A stretch of DNA of 11,460 nucleotides from DASVDK01 sp036381125 [NCBI: Thermodesulfobacteriota bacterium] (GCA_036381125.1 DASVDK010000329.1:1-11460); one strand, 5' to 3'. Shown: positions 1 through 7,177, numbered from the stretch's first letter. A program made the numbers and translations. Notes: generated by a model from the letters alone, not told the origin.

Positions 1-91
1 GGTCGAGGAGCTGCTTCGGGCGGCTGCGCCGGCTGAGGGGCCAGAAGCGCGTGCCCGAGCCCCCGGCCATGATGACGGCGTGCAGGGTCAC
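1..91 (-). CDS. manC: Mannose-1-phosphate guanylyltransferase, N-terminal fragment (runs off the left edge)
   Basis: Only the first 30 codons are in the window. They read [20 protein letters not shown], followed by [10 protein letters not shown]. The [12 protein letters not shown] signature and the PKQLL lysine are the nucleotide-binding start of GDP-mannose pyrophosphorylases, which make GDP-mannose from GTP and mannose-1-phosphate in the cytoplasm. The FWPLS variant is typical of ManC-type enzymes and separates it from the thymidylyltransferase just upstream (GTRLKPLT). The GTG start at 91-89 overlaps the rmlA stop as GTGA, so translation is probably coupled. An internal ATG at codon 8 is less likely because it would remove the first beta strand. 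Whether the full protein carries its own C-terminal cupin domain cannot be seen; a separate cupin gene lies upstream at 3205-3549. Confidence 0.82.
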   Translation of the reverse strand, partial: MTLHAVIMAGGSGTRFWPLSRRSRPKQLLD

Positions 92-822
92 AGGTCGGTC
101 CTGTTCGCCCCGGTTTCCTTGACCAGCATGTTCGCGCGGAGCAGCGAGTCGAACGTGCCGGCGTCGGTCCACCAGCCCTCGAGGACGTCCCACTCGAGCG
201 TGCCGCGCTGGATGTAGGCGTTGTTCACGTCGGTGATCTCCAACTCGCCCCGCGCCGACGGCTTGAGCGTCTCGATGATCGAGAACACGTCCGGATCGTA
301 CATGTAGATCCCGGTCACCGCGTAGCGGCTCTTCGGCACCCTCGGCTTCTCCTCGACCGCCACGATCCGGTCGCCCTCGAAGACCGGCACCCCGAAGCGC
401 TCTGGATCCGGCACCTCCTTGAGGAGGATGCGGGCGCCGCGCGGCTGCCGGCGGAAGGCGGCCACGCTGGCCCGGATGTTGCCCTGGATCACGTTGTCGC
501 CGAGCACGACGACGACCCGCTCGCCACCGGCAAAGTAGCGCGCGAGACGCAGTGCGTCAGCGATCCCGCCCTCACCCTCCTGGTAAGTATAGTTGAGATG
601 ATCGAGGCCGAACGCCTTCCCGTTGCCCAGGAGCCGCAAGAAATCGCCCGCACTGCTCCCGCCGGTCACGAGCAGGATGTCCCGCACGCCGGCGTTCACG
701 AGGCACTGGATCGGGTAGTAGATCATCGGTCGGTCGTAGACCGGCAGGAGATGCTTGTTCGTCACGGTGGTGAGCGGCTTCAGCCGGGTGCCGAGCCCGC
801 CCGCGAGGATGACGCCCCGCAT
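88..822 (-). CDS. rmlA: Glucose-1-phosphate thymidylyltransferase (short form)
   Basis: Joins dTTP and glucose-1-phosphate to give dTDP-glucose, the first step of dTDP-L-rhamnose synthesis. At 244 aa it shows the nucleotidyltransferase signature LAGGLGTRL (residues 6-14), NKHLLPVYD with the conserved lysine K23, [11 protein letters not shown] (81-91), VLGDN (107-111) and an EEKP motif further on. It is about 45 residues shorter than classical RmlA (about 290 aa) and lacks the C-terminal helical part involved in allosteric control in those enzymes. It resembles the short RmlA-type family. The ATG at 822 is chosen because AAGGAGG lies 4 nt upstream (833-827), overlapping the rmlD stop, and because the GG-rich nucleotide-binding loop starts right after it. 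It is 10 nt after rmlD and overlaps the following guanylyltransferase by GTGA. A thymidylyltransferase for another dTDP-sugar is possible, but the adjacent rmlB, rmlC-like and rmlD genes favour rhamnose. Confidence 0.93.
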   Translation of the reverse strand: MRGVILAGGLGTRLKPLTTVTNKHLLPVYDRPMIYYPIQCLVNAGVRDILLVTGGSSAGDFLRLLGNGKAFGLDHLNYTYQEGEGGIADALRLARYFAGGERVVVVLGDNVIQGNIRASVAAFRRQPRGARILLKEVPDPERFGVPVFEGDRIVAVEEKPRVPKSRYAVTGIYMYDPDVFSIIETLKPSARGELEITDVNNAYIQRGTLEWDVLEGWWTDAGTFDSLLRANMLVKETGANRTDL

Positions 823-832
823 CCGTCCTCCT

Positions 833-1717
833 TCAGCTACAGGTGGTGAGGAACGCCTCGAGCGCCTCGCGCCATGGCCGCAGGGTCCGGCCGGTGAGAT
901 CGCGGTAGCGGCCGCAGTCCAGGACTCCGTACGCGGGCCGGGCCGCCGGGCGAGGAACGGCCCGCGTCGGCACCGGCTCGAGCGCGACACGTCCCTCGAG
1001 CCCCACGATCTCGAGAACCGCCCGCGCGACGCCGAACCAGGTCGTCGCGCCGGCGTTCGCCACGTGCACGATGCCCCGCGCGCCGGCGTCCACGAGGGCG
1101 AGCAGCCCCTCCGCGAGGTCACGTCCGTACGTCGGCGCGCCCCACTGGTCGTCGACGACCCGCAGCGGCTCGCCGGCACGCGCGCGCGCGAGGACGCTCT
1201 TGACGAACGCCGGCCCTGCACGCCCGTAGAGCCACTGCGTTCGCACGATGAGCCAGCTTGCGCCGGGCCGCCCCTCGAACGCGTCGGCCACGGCCCGCTC
1301 GCCGTGCGCCTTCGTGCGGCCGTAGACCGACAGCGGCCCGACCGGATCGGTCTCGACGTACGGGGTCGACTTGCGCCCGTCGAACACGTAGTCGGACGAG
1401 AGATGGACGAGGCCGATCCCCCGTGCCGCGCAGGCGGCCGCGAGGAGGCCCGGCGCCTCCGCGTTGAGGCGCGCGGCCGCCTCGACCTCCCGCTCCGCGT
1501 CGTCCACGCGCGTGTAGGCGGCGCAGTTCACGACGAGGCTCGGCCTGGCGGCGTCGAGTGCGGCCGCGACGGCGGCCGCGTCGGTCACGTCGAGGTCGGC
1601 GCGCGAGAGCGGCACGCCCTCGAGCCGTTCGCGCCACGGGGCATCGGCGAGGCGGTCGACCAGCTCGCGGCCGACGAGCCCGCCGGCCCCGGCGATCAGG
1701 AGCCGGCGCCGAGCCAC
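833..1717 (-). CDS. rmlD: dTDP-4-dehydrorhamnose reductase
   Basis: Last step of dTDP-L-rhamnose synthesis: reduces dTDP-4-dehydro-L-rhamnose with NAD(P)H. The 294-aa protein is a short-chain dehydrogenase of the usual RmlD length. It has the dinucleotide-binding loop GAGGLVG (residues 10-16), NCAAYT (64-69), the SSDYVFDG strand (107-114) and the YxxxK pair Y132/K136 in YGRTK. The family usually has STDYVF; here the threonine is serine, a conservative change that keeps the hydroxyl. The GTG at 1717 is chosen because it sits just before the beta1/glycine-rich loop and no ATG is nearby. It overlaps the end of rmlB by 22 nt in another frame. The open frame continues far upstream, but that extension only shadows rmlB. 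The ribosome-binding site is weak, so coupling to rmlB translation is likely. Confidence 0.92.
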   Translation of the reverse strand: MARRRLLIAGAGGLVGRELVDRLADAPWRERLEGVPLSRADLDVTDAAAVAAALDAARPSLVVNCAAYTRVDDAEREVEAAARLNAEAPGLLAAACAARGIGLVHLSSDYVFDGRKSTPYVETDPVGPLSVYGRTKAHGERAVADAFEGRPGASWLIVRTQWLYGRAGPAFVKSVLARARAGEPLRVVDDQWGAPTYGRDLAEGLLALVDAGARGIVHVANAGATTWFGVARAVLEIVGLEGRVALEPVPTRAVPRPAARPAYGVLDCGRYRDLTGRTLRPWREALEAFLTTCS

Positions 1718-2730
1718 TTGTCCCGGTACAGGCGCTCGTGATCCCGACGATACGCCCCGCTCTTCACCTTGCGCCACCAGGCGTCGTGCGTCCGGTACCA
1801 CTCGACGGTGGCCGGCAGGCCGGTCGCCAGCGTGTGGCGCGGCGTCCAGCCGAGATCGCGGCGCGCCTTGGCGTAGTCGATCGCGTAGCGCCGGTCGTGG
1901 TTCTTCCGGTCCCGCACGTGCGTGATGAGCCGCTCGTCCCGGCCGACGAGGCGGAGGATCATCCGGGTGATGTCGAGGTTCGTCCGCTCGCCGTCGCCGC
2001 CGAAATTGTAGACCTCGCCCGGACGGCCGCGCGTGAGCGCCGCGTGCACGCCGCGGCAGTGGTCCTCGACGTGGATCCAGTCGCGGACCTGCAGGCCGTC
2101 GCCGTACACCGGGAGCGGGCGGCCGTCGATCGCGTTGGTGACGAAGAGCGGGATGAGCTTCTCGGGGAACTGGTAGGGGCCGTAGTTGTTGGAGCAGCGG
2201 GTCACCACGACGTGCTGGCCGTGCGTCCCGGCGGCGGCCCTGCAGAGCAGATCGGCCCCCGCCTTGCTCGCGGCATAGGGGCTGTTCGGGGCGAGCGGCG
2301 TGGCCTCGGTGAAGGGGGAGTCGTCCGGCGCGAGCGTTCCGTAGACCTCGTCGGTCGACACCTGCAGGAACCGGCCGACGCCGTGGCGCCTCGCCGCGTC
2401 GAGGAGCACCTGGGTGCCGATCACGTTGGTCCGGACGAACGCGGAGGCGTCGTCGATCGAGCGGTCGACGTGCGTCTCGGCGGCGAAGTTGACGACGGCG
2501 TCGAACGGGCCGGCGGCCGCCATCACCCGATCGACCGCGGCGGCGTCCGCGATGTCGCCCCGGACGAAGCGGAACCCCGGCGCCCGCTCGACCTCGGCCA
2601 GGTTCTCGAGGTTGCCGGCGTAGGTCAGGAGGTCGAGGACGACGACCTCGCGGGCCCACCCTTCGCCGAGTGCCAGCCGGACGAAGTTCGACCCGATGAA
2701 GCCGGCGCCGCCGGTGACGAGCAGTCGCAT
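1696..2730 (-). CDS. rmlB: dTDP-glucose 4,6-dehydratase
   Basis: Converts dTDP-glucose to dTDP-4-dehydro-6-deoxyglucose using tightly bound NAD+. It is 344 aa, the usual length, and is an extended short-chain dehydrogenase. Visible motifs are VTGGAGFIGSN (residues 5-15) for NAD binding, GDI (58-60), NFAAETHVDRSI (81-92), VSTDEVYG (124-131) with the catalytic Asp127-Glu128 pair of dehydratases, PYAASKAG with Y152/K156, TRCSNNYGPYQFPEKLIP and VRDWIHVEDHC. These identify RmlB strongly and separate it from UDP-glucose epimerases. The ATG at 2730 lies 7 nt after the rmlC-like stop and one residue before the nucleotide-binding strand; a good Shine-Dalgarno sequence is not evident. It is third in the cupin-rmlC-rmlB-rmlD-rmlA run and overlaps rmlD by 22 nt. 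Confidence 0.96.
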   Translation of the reverse strand: MRLLVTGGAGFIGSNFVRLALGEGWAREVVVLDLLTYAGNLENLAEVERAPGFRFVRGDIADAAAVDRVMAAAGPFDAVVNFAAETHVDRSIDDASAFVRTNVIGTQVLLDAARRHGVGRFLQVSTDEVYGTLAPDDSPFTEATPLAPNSPYAASKAGADLLCRAAAGTHGQHVVVTRCSNNYGPYQFPEKLIPLFVTNAIDGRPLPVYGDGLQVRDWIHVEDHCRGVHAALTRGRPGEVYNFGGDGERTNLDITRMILRLVGRDERLITHVRDRKNHDRRYAIDYAKARRDLGWTPRHTLATGLPATVEWYRTHDAWWRKVKSGAYRRDHERLYRDKWLGAGS

Positions 2731-2737
2731 CCGCGGC

Positions 2738-3205
2738 TCAGCCGTCCCGCCGGGACCAGTCGTACGGGATGTCCGAGCCGTGCGGGGCGGCGCGGTACTC
2801 GTCCGGATCCGCGTACCGGTAGACCTCCGTCGGGCAGTTGACGATGATGGCCTCGGTCTCGCCGATGCACTTGAAGCCGTGGTACACGCCGGCCGGGATC
2901 TGCACGAGTAGGGGGTTGTGCTCGCCGATGAAGAACTCGTTGATCGCCCCCTTCGTGGGGGAGCCCTCCCTGGCGTCGTAGAGGACGAGCTTGATCATCC
3001 CCCTGACGCACGCGAAGTTGTCGAGCTGGACCTTGTGGTAGTGCCAGCCCTTCACGACGCCGGGGTACGCGGTCGTCATGTAGACCTGGCCGAACTTGAC
3101 GAAGATCTCGTCGTCGGCCCTGAGGATCTCCATGAGCCGCCCGCGCTCGTCCGGGATGACCCGCAGGGCCTTCGTGCGGACGCCGTCGATCCTCTCGACG
3201 CCCAT
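2738..3205 (-). CDS. rmlC: RmlC-like dTDP-4-dehydrorhamnose 3,5-epimerase family protein
   Basis: Cupin-fold protein of 155 aa assigned to the dTDP-4-dehydrorhamnose 3,5-epimerase family, which inverts C3 and C5 of dTDP-4-dehydro-6-deoxyglucose. Supporting motifs are VKGWHYH (residues 51-57), which corresponds to the RGLHYQ catalytic-histidine segment of RmlC, then GMIKLVLYDAREGSPT (69-84), VQIPAGVYHGFKC (101-113) and a C-terminal DIPYDWSRRDG. It is shorter than classical RmlC (about 180-190 aa), and several typical residues differ, for example lysine for the arginine before the glycine. The assignment therefore rests partly on context: it lies directly upstream of rmlB, rmlD and rmlA, which otherwise lack their epimerase. 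Its ATG shares one base with the preceding cupin stop (TGATG), indicating coupled translation. Another 3,5-epimerase or ketoisomerase activity on a related dTDP-sugar cannot be excluded. Confidence 0.8.
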   Translation of the reverse strand: MGVERIDGVRTKALRVIPDERGRLMEILRADDEIFVKFGQVYMTTAYPGVVKGWHYHKVQLDNFACVRGMIKLVLYDAREGSPTKGAINEFFIGEHNPLLVQIPAGVYHGFKCIGETEAIIVNCPTEVYRYADPDEYRAAPHGSDIPYDWSRRDG

Positions 3206-3549
3206 CAGCGCCCGACCCTCCCGTACCGATCCTCGAGCCGCACCACGTCGTCGAGTTCCGGCGTCGAGACCTCGATCACTTCCGTGTCCTCGACCGCGAT
3301 CATGCGGTGCTTCTGGCCGGGCACGACGTGGTACGTGTCGCCCGGCCTCATCCGGCGGGTCACCATCCGCCCGTCCTCCTCCACCTCGAGGTCCATGAGC
3401 CCCTTCGCGACGAGGATGGACTCGTCCTTGACCCGGTGGTACTGCAAGGACAGCCGCTCGCCGGCCTTGATGGCGAGCACCTTCCCGACGTATCGGGGGG
3501 TCTCGGCCCACACCAGCTCGTGCCCCCACGGCTTGTCGATTTTTCTCAT
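3205..3549 (-). CDS. Stand-alone type II phosphomannose isomerase-like cupin
   Basis: Small single-domain cupin (114 aa) matching the C-terminal domain of bifunctional ManC/type II mannose-6-phosphate isomerases. Key segments are KPWGHE (residues 6-11), the first cupin motif LSLQYHRVKDES (33-44) with probable metal ligands Q36, H38 and E43, the second motif HVVPGQKHRM with H81, and the family ending EVSTPELDDVVRLEDRYGR. It probably binds a divalent metal in the cytoplasm and may isomerise fructose-6-phosphate and mannose-6-phosphate, or act as a sugar-phosphate binding or accessory cupin. Activity of the isolated domain is not proven by sequence. It opens the rml operon, about 45 nt downstream of a predicted promoter. 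The ATG at 3549 has a modest AAGGG about 9 nt upstream and an AT-rich first few codons. A guanylyltransferase lies at the far end of the same gene run. Confidence 0.8.
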   Translation of the reverse strand: MRKIDKPWGHELVWAETPRYVGKVLAIKAGERLSLQYHRVKDESILVAKGLMDLEVEEDGRMVTRRMRPGDTYHVVPGQKHRMIAVEDTEVIEVSTPELDDVVRLEDRYGRVGR

Positions 3550-3602
3550 GTTTTCAAGCCCTTACGGCACCTCGCCGGACCGGCCGGGCGGTTCGGGCGG
3601 TA

Positions 3603-3629
3603 CTTATAGCACAGTTCCGCATCGCTCAA
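3603..3629 (-). promoter_or_regulatory. Predicted sigma-70-type promoter for the rml operon
   Basis: In the 127-nt gap before the cupin gene, the minus strand carries TTGAGC (3629-3624), a 15-nt spacer and TATAAG (3608-3603). The -10 hexamer is preceded by TG plus one base, an extended -10 element that can compensate for the short spacer. It is the most AT-rich promoter-like match in an otherwise very GC-rich region. Transcription would start near 3596, giving a leader of about 45 nt. Prediction from pattern only; the host's sigma factor preferences are unknown. Confidence 0.45.
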
Positions 3630-3650
3630 CGCCCTTTCGTGCGCCAAGCA

Positions 3651-3677
3651 AGAGCCACGCCGGCCGCGCGGGGCTCT
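3651..3677 (-). terminator. Possible weak terminator hairpin after the aminotransferase gene
   Basis: An inverted repeat AGAGCC / GGCTCT (6-bp perfect stem, extendable by 3 bp after one mismatch) begins at the last base of the aminotransferase stop codon. It is followed on the minus strand only by TGCTT, so the U-tract is poor. Its position between a convincing gene end and the predicted rml promoter suggests partial termination or 3'-end protection. Confidence 0.35.
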
Positions 3678-4831
3678 CACGTCAACGCCTGCCCGACGGC
3701 GCTCACGACCTCCGCCTGCTGGCCCTCCGTCAGCTCGGGGTAGATCGGGAGGGCCAGTACCTCGCGGGCCGCGCGCTCGCTCTGCGGGAAGGCCCCCTCG
3801 GGGTAGCCGAGGTGGGCGAAGCAGGGTTGCCGGTGGAGCGGAACCGGGTAGTAGACCTCGCAGCCGATCCCGGCCTGCCGCAGCCTGGCCATCACCTCGT
3901 CGCGGCGCGGGACGCGAACCACGAACTGGTTGTAGACGTGGCGGTGAGGCTCCCCCTCGACCGGCAGCACCACCGGCCCCTCCGGCGCGGCAAGGCCGGC
4001 CTCGCGGAAGAGGCGACGGTAGCGGGCGGCGTTGCGCCGTCGGGCCTCGTGCCAGCGGTCGAGGTGGCGCAGCTTCACGCGGAGGACCGCCGCCTGGAGG
4101 GCGTCGAGGCGACCGTTGATCCCCACCTCCTCGTGCACGTACCTGACGCGGCTGCCGTGGACGCGCAGCGCCCTGAGCCGCTCCGCGAGCCGCTCGTCGC
4201 CGGTCAGGCAGAGGCCGCCGTCCCCCGCCCCGCCGAGGTTCTTCGACGGGAAGAAGGAGAGGCACCCGACCGCGCCCATCGCCCCCGCCCGCCGCCGCCG
4301 GCCGCCCGGGCCGACGTACTCGGCCCCGATCGCCTGCGCCGCGTCCTCGACGACGGCCAGCCCGTGACGGTCGGCCAGCGCCTCGATCGGCGCCATGTCG
4401 GCCGGCAGGCCGAAGAGGTGGACCGGCATGACGGCCCGCACGCGGCCGCCCCGGCCGAGACGGTCGCGCACCGTCGCCTCGAGGGCGCCCGGGTCGACGT
4501 TGTACGTGGCCGGGTCGATGTCGGCGAAGATGGGCGTGGCGCCGACCCGATGGATCGCGCTCGCGGTGGCGAAGAACGTGAAGGGCGTCGTCACCACCTC
4601 GTCGCCCGGGCCCACGTCGAGCGCCATCAGGGCGAGGAGGATGGCGTCGGTCCCGGACGAGACGGCCACCGCGTGCGCCGCACCGCTGTAGGCGGCCAGC
4701 TCCCCCTCGAGCGCCTCCACCTCGGGGCCGAGGACGAAGCGCTGCGACTCGAACACCGCGTCGACCGCGGCGCGGACCTCGTCGCGGATCGCCGCGTACT
4801 GGGCCCGGAGATCGAGGAGCGGCACGGGCAT
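3677..4831 (-). CDS. DegT/DnrJ/EryC1/StrS-family PLP-dependent sugar aminotransferase
   Basis: A 384-aa aminotransferase that would transfer an amino group, usually from glutamate, to a keto group on a nucleotide sugar, making an amino-deoxy sugar for a surface glycan. The family is clear: PLLDLRAQY start, [12 protein letters not shown] (31-42), [11 protein letters not shown] (58-68), the PLP-binding aspartate in VEDAAQ (D163, Q166), the Schiff-base lysine K197 in SFFPSKNLG, then [12 protein letters not shown] and [12 protein letters not shown]. The exact substrate, whether a 3- or 4-keto sugar and UDP- or dTDP-linked, cannot be read from sequence; it generally resembles WbpE-type enzymes. 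The ATG at 4831 has a strong AGGAGG (4844-4839) with 7-nt spacing. A basic GGRRRRAG loop (177-184) before the lysine motif looks slightly longer than usual. It lies 60 nt after lptD with no U-tract terminator between them, so it may be co-transcribed with lptD; the rml cluster follows after a promoter-like gap. Confidence 0.9.
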   Translation of the reverse strand: MPVPLLDLRAQYAAIRDEVRAAVDAVFESQRFVLGPEVEALEGELAAYSGAAHAVAVSSGTDAILLALMALDVGPGDEVVTTPFTFFATASAIHRVGATPIFADIDPATYNVDPGALEATVRDRLGRGGRVRAVMPVHLFGLPADMAPIEALADRHGLAVVEDAAQAIGAEYVGPGGRRRRAGAMGAVGCLSFFPSKNLGGAGDGGLCLTGDERLAERLRALRVHGSRVRYVHEEVGINGRLDALQAAVLRVKLRHLDRWHEARRRNAARYRRLFREAGLAAPEGPVVLPVEGEPHRHVYNQFVVRVPRRDEVMARLRQAGIGCEVYYPVPLHRQPCFAHLGYPEGAFPQSERAAREVLALPIYPELTEGQQAEVVSAVGQALT

Positions 4832-4891
4832 GGATCGACCTCCTGCGTGTCCGACCAGGGGTAACGCCGAGGGGGCCGCGTCGGCCGGCCG

Positions 4892-7177
4892 CTACTGCCC
4901 GAAGACGCTCTCCCCCGTCGCGGTCCCGAAGCTGCCGAGTCCGACGAGGGTGAAGAGGAGCTCGAAGCGCGTCTCGTCGGGGCGGATCCGGTCGATGGCC
5001 CGGAAGGCGATCGCCCAGCAGTCGCAGGGCGACCGGTAGTTGATGCCGTAGCCGGTCTCGAGCAGCCGGTCCTCCTGCACGAGGTACTTCGCCCCGGCGA
5101 GCAGGTCGAGCGCTCGGCCGAGACGGACCCGGATGTCGCCGTTCAACTGCTCGATGTCCGGCTCGACCAGGCGGTAGTCCAGCCCGAGCCGGACGCCCCG
5201 CTCGTCCTCGAGTTCCGTCCGGATGCCGACCAGGTTCGCGCGGCCCTCCTTCGTATCGTACGACGTCTCGAAGTCGAGCAGGAACCGCTCGAACGGGCGC
5301 ACCTCGAGCCTCGCCGTCAGGTCGGAGAGGTTGTCGCGGTCCGCCCCGACCTGCTCCGTCGGCGCCGGCACGTCGCCCACCCGCAGGCGCTCCTCGCTCG
5401 TCCCCTCGATGCCGCCGAAGTCGTAGGACTGCTGGAGCAGGAGCCTCGCGATCTCCCTGGCCGGACCGGTGGCGCCGACCGCCGGCGGCCGCGCCGTGGG
5501 GGGCACGAGCACGCGGGTGGGCGGCGCGGGAACCTCGAGACCGGTCTCCGGGTCGACCGGCCGCGGCGGGGGCGGCGGCATGGGTCCGACCGGCTCGGCG
5601 AATCGGGCGAAGAGACGCGTCCCGATGGCGTAGGTCACCCGCGACACCCGGGGGATCCGGTCGTTCCGGTCGAAGAACGGGTTGTCCGACTGGTCGGAGG
5701 TCGGGATGAACGCGTAGGAGACCTCCGGCTCGATCGTGTGGTAGAGGCGGCGCGCGTCGCCGATCTCCACCTCGTACGCCCGTCCGAGCACCGACTTGAG
5801 GTCCACGCCGAGGAACGGGAGGAGCCGATTCGCCTCCTCGTCCGGCTCCTGCGTCCGGTAGTACGTCACCCGGTAGCCGGCCTGCCCGGTGAGCGTCGCG
5901 ACCGGCCCCAGCGCGACCGGATAGATCAACCGCGGGAAGAGGTCGAGCCGCTGGCCGCGCACGCCGTCCTCGCGGTAGAAGTTCGTGAGGCTGCCGTCGA
6001 TCGCGCCGAAGATGGGCGAGCCCTCCAGGCGTACGGGGGGGATCCCGAGGCTCACCTGCGGCAGGATCTGCTGCACCTCGCTCGACGGCTTCGACTCGAC
6101 GAGGCTCCGGAAGACGGAGAAGCGCCCGGTGAGGGCCACGTCGTCCCAGGTGCGCTCGACGACGGCGCGGCTCTCGATCTCGCGCTGGGCGGTGACCTCG
6201 ACGCTGTCGCCGAAGTCCACCGGGAACTCGCGATCGCTCACGACGTTGATGTCGGCCCTGAGCGAGAACCGGCCCGGGAGGATCTGGTCGTGCCGGATCC
6301 GGAGGTCGCCGCGGTCGCGGTCCTGGATCCGGTCGGCGATGTAGCTGCCGCGCCAGATCCCGCGCGTCGTCTCGGAGAGGGCGTAGCGGTACTCCGCCGT
6401 TGCGCCGGTACCGCGCTTGCTGAGGTAGGTGAAGCCGAGCGTCGCGTCCTGGCTGCGCCCGAGCGCGATGAAGAGCGGCTGCTCGTACCCCCACCCGTTG
6501 ATGTTCGACTGGGAGAACCGCGGGAAGAGGAGGCCGGTGGTCCGCTCGGTCCGGACCGGGAAGATCCCGTAGGGCAGCGTGAAGACCGGCACCCCCTTGA
6601 TCCGCAAGGTCGGCCACTGGACGAAGGCGTAGCCGCCGACCGAGAGCCGGATGCGCCGGCCCGTGATGCTCCACGACGGCGCGCCCTCCTCGCAGAGGCA
6701 GGAGGTCAATCGGCCGTCCCCCACCGTGTACGTCGTGTCGCCGGTCTTGTCGATCCGCGCGCCGCTGATCGTGACGTGGTCCTGGGCGACGAACAGCTCG
6801 CCGTCGAGGAGGAACCCCGTCTGCTCGCCGAGGTTGATCCGGACGCGATCGGCCGTGAGGCGGTCGGGCCTCGCGTCGATGACGACGCCGCCCGCCGCGT
6901 CGGCGACATCGCCGTCGGGCACGATCTCGACGCGGTCCGCCCGAAGCGTCAGGTCACCGCGCCGGGCCACCACGTTCCCCTCGAGGACGTACCGGCCCGT
7001 CTGCCGGTCGTAGCTGATGCGGTCGGCCTCGACCTCGACCGGCCCCTCGCCGAGCGCCTCCGGACCGACGTGGCGGAACCGCTCGAACGGCGCCGCGGCG
7101 CTGCGGCCCGCGGCCCCCAGCAGCGCCGCGGCGGCGAGGACGGCGGCTACGAGCCGGCGAAGGCGGCGCCGCGTCAC
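4892..7177 (-). CDS. lptD: LPS-assembly outer-membrane protein LptD
   Basis: Outer-membrane beta-barrel that, with LptE, places lipopolysaccharide in the outer leaflet. The 761-aa product has a signal peptide: basic RRRLRR, hydrophobic core from about residues 9 to 24, and a likely cleavage near SAAA-P (27-30). Next is an OstA/LptA-like periplasmic domain (about 46-155), with VEVEADRISYD, LEGNVVARRG and LTADRVRINL. The LptD barrel follows, with TSCLC (158-162), WPTLRIKGVPVFTLPYG, TGLLFPRFS and alternating beta strands to the C terminus. Cysteines occur as two CxC pairs, C160/C162 and C718/C720, at the places where LptD forms interdomain disulfides. A proline-rich stretch (about 533-570, including five consecutive prolines) interrupts the barrel. 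The GTG start at 7177 overlaps the folC stop as GTGA and directly precedes the signal peptide. Length is close to that of E. coli LptD (about 780 aa). Confidence 0.93.
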   Translation of the reverse strand: MTRRRLRRLVAAVLAAAALLGAAGRSAAAPFERFRHVGPEALGEGPVEVEADRISYDRQTGRYVLEGNVVARRGDLTLRADRVEIVPDGDVADAAGGVVIDARPDRLTADRVRINLGEQTGFLLDGELFVAQDHVTISGARIDKTGDTTYTVGDGRLTSCLCEEGAPSWSITGRRIRLSVGGYAFVQWPTLRIKGVPVFTLPYGIFPVRTERTTGLLFPRFSQSNINGWGYEQPLFIALGRSQDATLGFTYLSKRGTGATAEYRYALSETTRGIWRGSYIADRIQDRDRGDLRIRHDQILPGRFSLRADINVVSDREFPVDFGDSVEVTAQREIESRAVVERTWDDVALTGRFSVFRSLVESKPSSEVQQILPQVSLGIPPVRLEGSPIFGAIDGSLTNFYREDGVRGQRLDLFPRLIYPVALGPVATLTGQAGYRVTYYRTQEPDEEANRLLPFLGVDLKSVLGRAYEVEIGDARRLYHTIEPEVSYAFIPTSDQSDNPFFDRNDRIPRVSRVTYAIGTRLFARFAEPVGPMPPPPPRPVDPETGLEVPAPPTRVLVPPTARPPAVGATGPAREIARLLLQQSYDFGGIEGTSEERLRVGDVPAPTEQVGADRDNLSDLTARLEVRPFERFLLDFETSYDTKEGRANLVGIRTELEDERGVRLGLDYRLVEPDIEQLNGDIRVRLGRALDLLAGAKYLVQEDRLLETGYGINYRSPCDCWAIAFRAIDRIRPDETRFELLFTLVGLGSFGTATGESVFGQ

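Noticed and set aside
1718-2659. Upstream extension of the rmlD reading frame
   Set aside because: It shadows rmlB in another frame and has no rmlD family similarity; the GTG at 1717 precedes the nucleotide-binding loop.
3615-3645. Possible sigma-54 promoter (TTGGCGCACG followed by GTTGA)
   Set aside because: The GG/GC spacing does not fit the -24/-12 consensus; the extended -10 sigma-70-type match is better.
2918-4864. Plus-strand open frame of about 648 codons opposite the cupin, rmlC and aminotransferase genes
   Set aside because: High GC leaves the opposite strand open. Its translation is low-complexity and rich in Arg, Asp and Val with no motif, while the minus strand holds clear conserved families.
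4832-4891. GC palindrome (CGGCCGGCCG) between lptD and the aminotransferase as a terminator
   Set aside because: The stem is self-complementary and short, with no U-tract; only a good Shine-Dalgarno for the next gene is supported.
3546-6674. Minus-strand open frame of about 1042 codons overlapping lptD and the aminotransferase in another frame
   Set aside because: Arg/Pro/Gly-rich out-of-frame translation; the conserved proteins are in the other minus-strand frames.
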